Positions 5,752 through 7,459 of a stretch of DNA of 7,459 bases are shown here, piece after piece. Each line of letters begins with the position of its first letter. Positions within the stretch are counted from its first letter, which is position 1. Below the pieces are notes generated by a model. That model saw only the letters and a list, made by a program, of their open reading frames with translations, was not told where the DNA came from and searched no databases. Source of the DNA: an uncultured Chloroflexota bacterium (GTDB lineage: Bacteria; Chloroflexota; Dehalococcoidia; UBA2979); the NCBI GenBank assembly GCA_902827055.1, contig CADEHD010000098.1, positions 1-7,459 on the forward strand, given 5' to 3'. Made by a program: the position numbers and the translations under genes.

Positions 5752-6990
5752 GTGCACAACAGCCGACCTGTTCAGGCCGGAGTGGCATCGCCACCGGCCG
5801 AATGCCTGCACTCTCCCCACGCGACTGATTGCGCGCACTCCTTCGCGGGTTGGCGGCAGGTGCAGACCCCCTTCCTGCTCCTCGATGCGGATCGCATCGA
5901 ATCGAACGTCCTCGCCGTACAACGGGCGTTCGGACTGCTCAGCCCGCACATCTTCTACTCGATGAAGGCGAATCCTGAACCCATCGTGGTCGAGGTACTC
6001 GATCGCCTGGGCGCTGGCTTCGATGTCGCCTCGATCAACGAGGTGCGCCGGCTGCAGGCAGCGGGCGTCGCGGCGAACCGCGCGATCTTCAGCTCGCCGA
6101 TCAAGGTCCCCGCGCACATCAGCGAGGCGTTCGCCCTCGGGGTCGATCGATTCGCGTTCGACAGCGAAACGGAACTCGACAAGCTGGCTCAACACGCGCC
6201 CGGCTCCCGGGTGATCCTGCGCCTCGAGGTGCCCGCCAAGGGCAGCCGCTGGCCGCTCGCCGGGAAATTCGGGGTCCCGAGCGACGAGGCGACCGCGCTA
6301 CTGGTGCGCGCGGGCGAGCTCGGGTTGCGCCCCCACGGGGTGACCTTCCACGTGGGCTCGCAGTGCCTGCGCCCGGAGAGCTGGGCGGATGCCATCGAGA
6401 TCTGTCGCGGCGTCTGGGCCGACGCTGCGGCTGCCGGCATCACGCTCGAGCTCCTCAATCTCGGGGGCGGCCTGCCGAAGCGCTACTCCGAGGACGTCCC
6501 CGACCTCGACACGATCGGCAGCCACGCCGTGCAGGCGATCATCGCCGCGAAGTTCGGGCCGGGCGTGCAGTACGCCATCGAGCCGGGGCGCTTCATCACC
6601 GCTGACGCCGGGTCGCTGACGGCCACCGTGATCGGGAAGGCCGTTCGCCACGGCAGGCCGTGGGTGTACGTCGATCTGTCGATCTACTCGGGGCTGCTCG
6701 AAGTGATCGGCGGCTGGGAGTACCCGGTCGTGACCGAGCGGGACGGCGCGCCGCGCCAGCTCACGACGCTGGCGGGACCGACGTGCGACAGCACGGATGT
6801 CCTCATGAAGGACATCGAGCTGCCGGACCTCGAGGTGGGAGACCGCATCACGCTGCTGCAGGCCGGTGCGTACACGGTGGGGTACCGGCACTACAACGGC
6901 TTCGACTTCCCAACGGTGCAGGTAACGGGCGCAGGCCGCCACGGTGCGGCGGACGCCACAGCCTCACGCCAACCAGCGCTGACCCAGTAG
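5752..6990 (+). CDS. PLP-dependent decarboxylase, ornithine/lysine decarboxylase group (fold type III)
   Basis: 412 residues from GTG 5752. The enzyme has an alanine-racemase-type barrel followed by a beta domain. It has the residues of the ornithine/diaminopimelate decarboxylase group: K72 for the PLP Schiff base in FYSMKANP, AGFDVAS (88-94), KFG (172-174), H200 in FHVGSQ, the phosphate-binding GGG at 238-240, EPGR (277-280), C345-D346 in AGPTCDSTD across the dimer interface, and Y374 in GAYT. The GPTCDSTD loop and the SPIK element (116-118, NPxK in many relatives) favour ornithine decarboxylase over diaminopimelate decarboxylase, so the likely reaction is ornithine to putrescine, feeding polyamine synthesis. 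Lysine or another basic amino acid is possible. The first 36 residues before VQTPFLLLD hold two Cys and three His and look unlike the family; a start at GTG 5860 would remove them. The gene converges on the EAL gene. Confidence 0.88.
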   Translation: MHNSRPVQAGVASPPAECLHSPHATDCAHSFAGWRQVQTPFLLLDADRIESNVLAVQRAFGLLSPHIFYSMKANPEPIVVEVLDRLGAGFDVASINEVRRLQAAGVAANRAIFSSPIKVPAHISEAFALGVDRFAFDSETELDKLAQHAPGSRVILRLEVPAKGSRWPLAGKFGVPSDEATALLVRAGELGLRPHGVTFHVGSQCLRPESWADAIEICRGVWADAAAAGITLELLNLGGGLPKRYSEDVPDLDTIGSHAVQAIIAAKFGPGVQYAIEPGRFITADAGSLTATVIGKAVRHGRPWVYVDLSIYSGLLEVIGGWEYPVVTERDGAPRQLTTLAGPTCDSTDVLMKDIELPDLEVGDRITLLQAGAYTVGYRHYNGFDFPTVQVTGAGRHGAADATASRQPALTQ

Positions 6991-7016
6991 GGCCCGGTGC
7001 GGGGGGATCCAGTGCC

Positions 7017-7459
7017 TCAGGCGGTGTGTTCTTGCGGTGCTCGAGAGTCCTCGATCACCCGCCACGCCGCCTCGGCGCCGAGCGGCCGCGCGAAGTAGTA
7101 CCCCTGCCCCAGCTCGCAGCCAAGGCGGCGCAGGCGCTGGGCCTGCGCCCACGTCTCGACACCCTCGGCGACGGTCTGCAGCCGGCGTACGCGCGCGATG
7201 CTGATGATCGCGGCCACCACCTCTTCGCCCTCCGAGGACTCCTCGAGGGCGTCCACGAACGACTTGTCGATCTTGAGGATGTCGACCGGCAGGCGCTGGA
7301 GGCTGCTCAGCGACGAATAGCCGGTGCCGAAGTCGTCGATGGCGAGCCGCACCCCCGTGGCCTTGAGCTCGCGGAGGCGGTCGACGGCCGCGTCCATGTC
7401 CTCGGCAAGGGCGCTCTCGGTGATCTCGAGCACGATCGTCGACGGCTCCACGTCAAACT
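7017..7459 (-). CDS. EAL-domain c-di-GMP phosphodiesterase, C-terminal part (partial)
   Basis: The frame runs from the right edge to a TGA at 7017-7019 (plus-strand TCA); about 147 residues are visible and the 5' end is missing. A GTG at 7449-7451 is in frame, but codons F-D just before it continue the conserved block, so it is not the start. Counting from that codon, the visible EAL motifs are VLEITES (7-13), AIDDFGTGYSSL with metal-binding D39-D40 and intact loop 6, ILKIDKSF with K60, VAEGVET (94-100), and GQGYYFARPL near the end. These residues are those of catalytically active EAL enzymes, which cut cyclic di-GMP to pGpG. The EAL tripeptide itself and any GGDEF, PAS or membrane region lie outside the window. 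It faces the decarboxylase gene across a 26-bp gap. Confidence 0.92.
   Translation of the reverse strand, partial: FDVEPSTIVLEITESALAEDMDAAVDRLRELKATGVRLAIDDFGTGYSSLSSLQRLPVDILKIDKSFVDALEESSEGEEVVAAIISIARVRRLQTVAEGVETWAQAQRLRRLGCELGQGYYFARPLGAEAAWRVIEDSRAPQEHTA

Noticed and set aside
6991..7016. A bidirectional terminator between the converging decarboxylase and EAL genes.
   Set aside because: The 26-bp gap shows no convincing inverted repeat and no T-tract, only the short palindrome GGGCCC.

Overview
The window comes from a GC-rich bacterium with strong G/C preference at third codon positions. Three signs point, weakly, to a deep-branching Actinomycetota lineage or a GC-rich Chloroflexota: an LppX/LprG-like lipoprotein fragment, TAGAYT-type -10 elements and a selenocysteine tRNA. 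The sequence alone does not settle the phylum.

Layout, left to right. (1) Positions 2-478: the 3' end of a secreted or lipoprotein gene of LppX/LprAFG type, followed by a GC hairpin. (2) Positions 698-5467: five same-strand genes that overlap end to end. They encode a membrane-anchored HtrA-like serine protease without a PDZ domain, a MoxR-family AAA+ ATPase, a DUF58 protein, and two tandem BatA-like membrane-anchored VWA proteins. The first three junctions overlap by 17, 41 and 1 nt, and the last by 1 nt; both 1-nt overlaps are TGATG. This is almost certainly one translationally coupled operon. (3) Positions 5527-5623: tRNA-Sec (selC) with anticodon TCA, a long variable arm and an encoded CCA, with its own likely promoter. 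(4) Positions 5644-5751: a good sigma70-type promoter and a 14-bp palindrome ahead of a fold-type III PLP decarboxylase of the ornithine decarboxylase group (5752-6990). (5) On the minus strand, converging on the decarboxylase, the C-terminal part of an EAL-domain c-di-GMP phosphodiesterase that runs off the right edge.

How the genes may work together: MoxR and DUF58 have no membrane segments and should be cytosolic. By the positive-inside rule, both VWA domains and the protease domain should lie outside the membrane. The operon therefore looks like a two-sided envelope system: a cytosolic AAA+ chaperone with its DUF58 partner, and on the outer face two MIDAS-containing VWA proteins plus a protease. 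Its substrate is unknown. The tRNA-Sec shows that the organism probably decodes UGA as selenocysteine, but no selA, selB, selD or selenoprotein gene is visible here. No mobile element, CRISPR array or rRNA was seen, and no gene-free stretch exceeds 300 bases.
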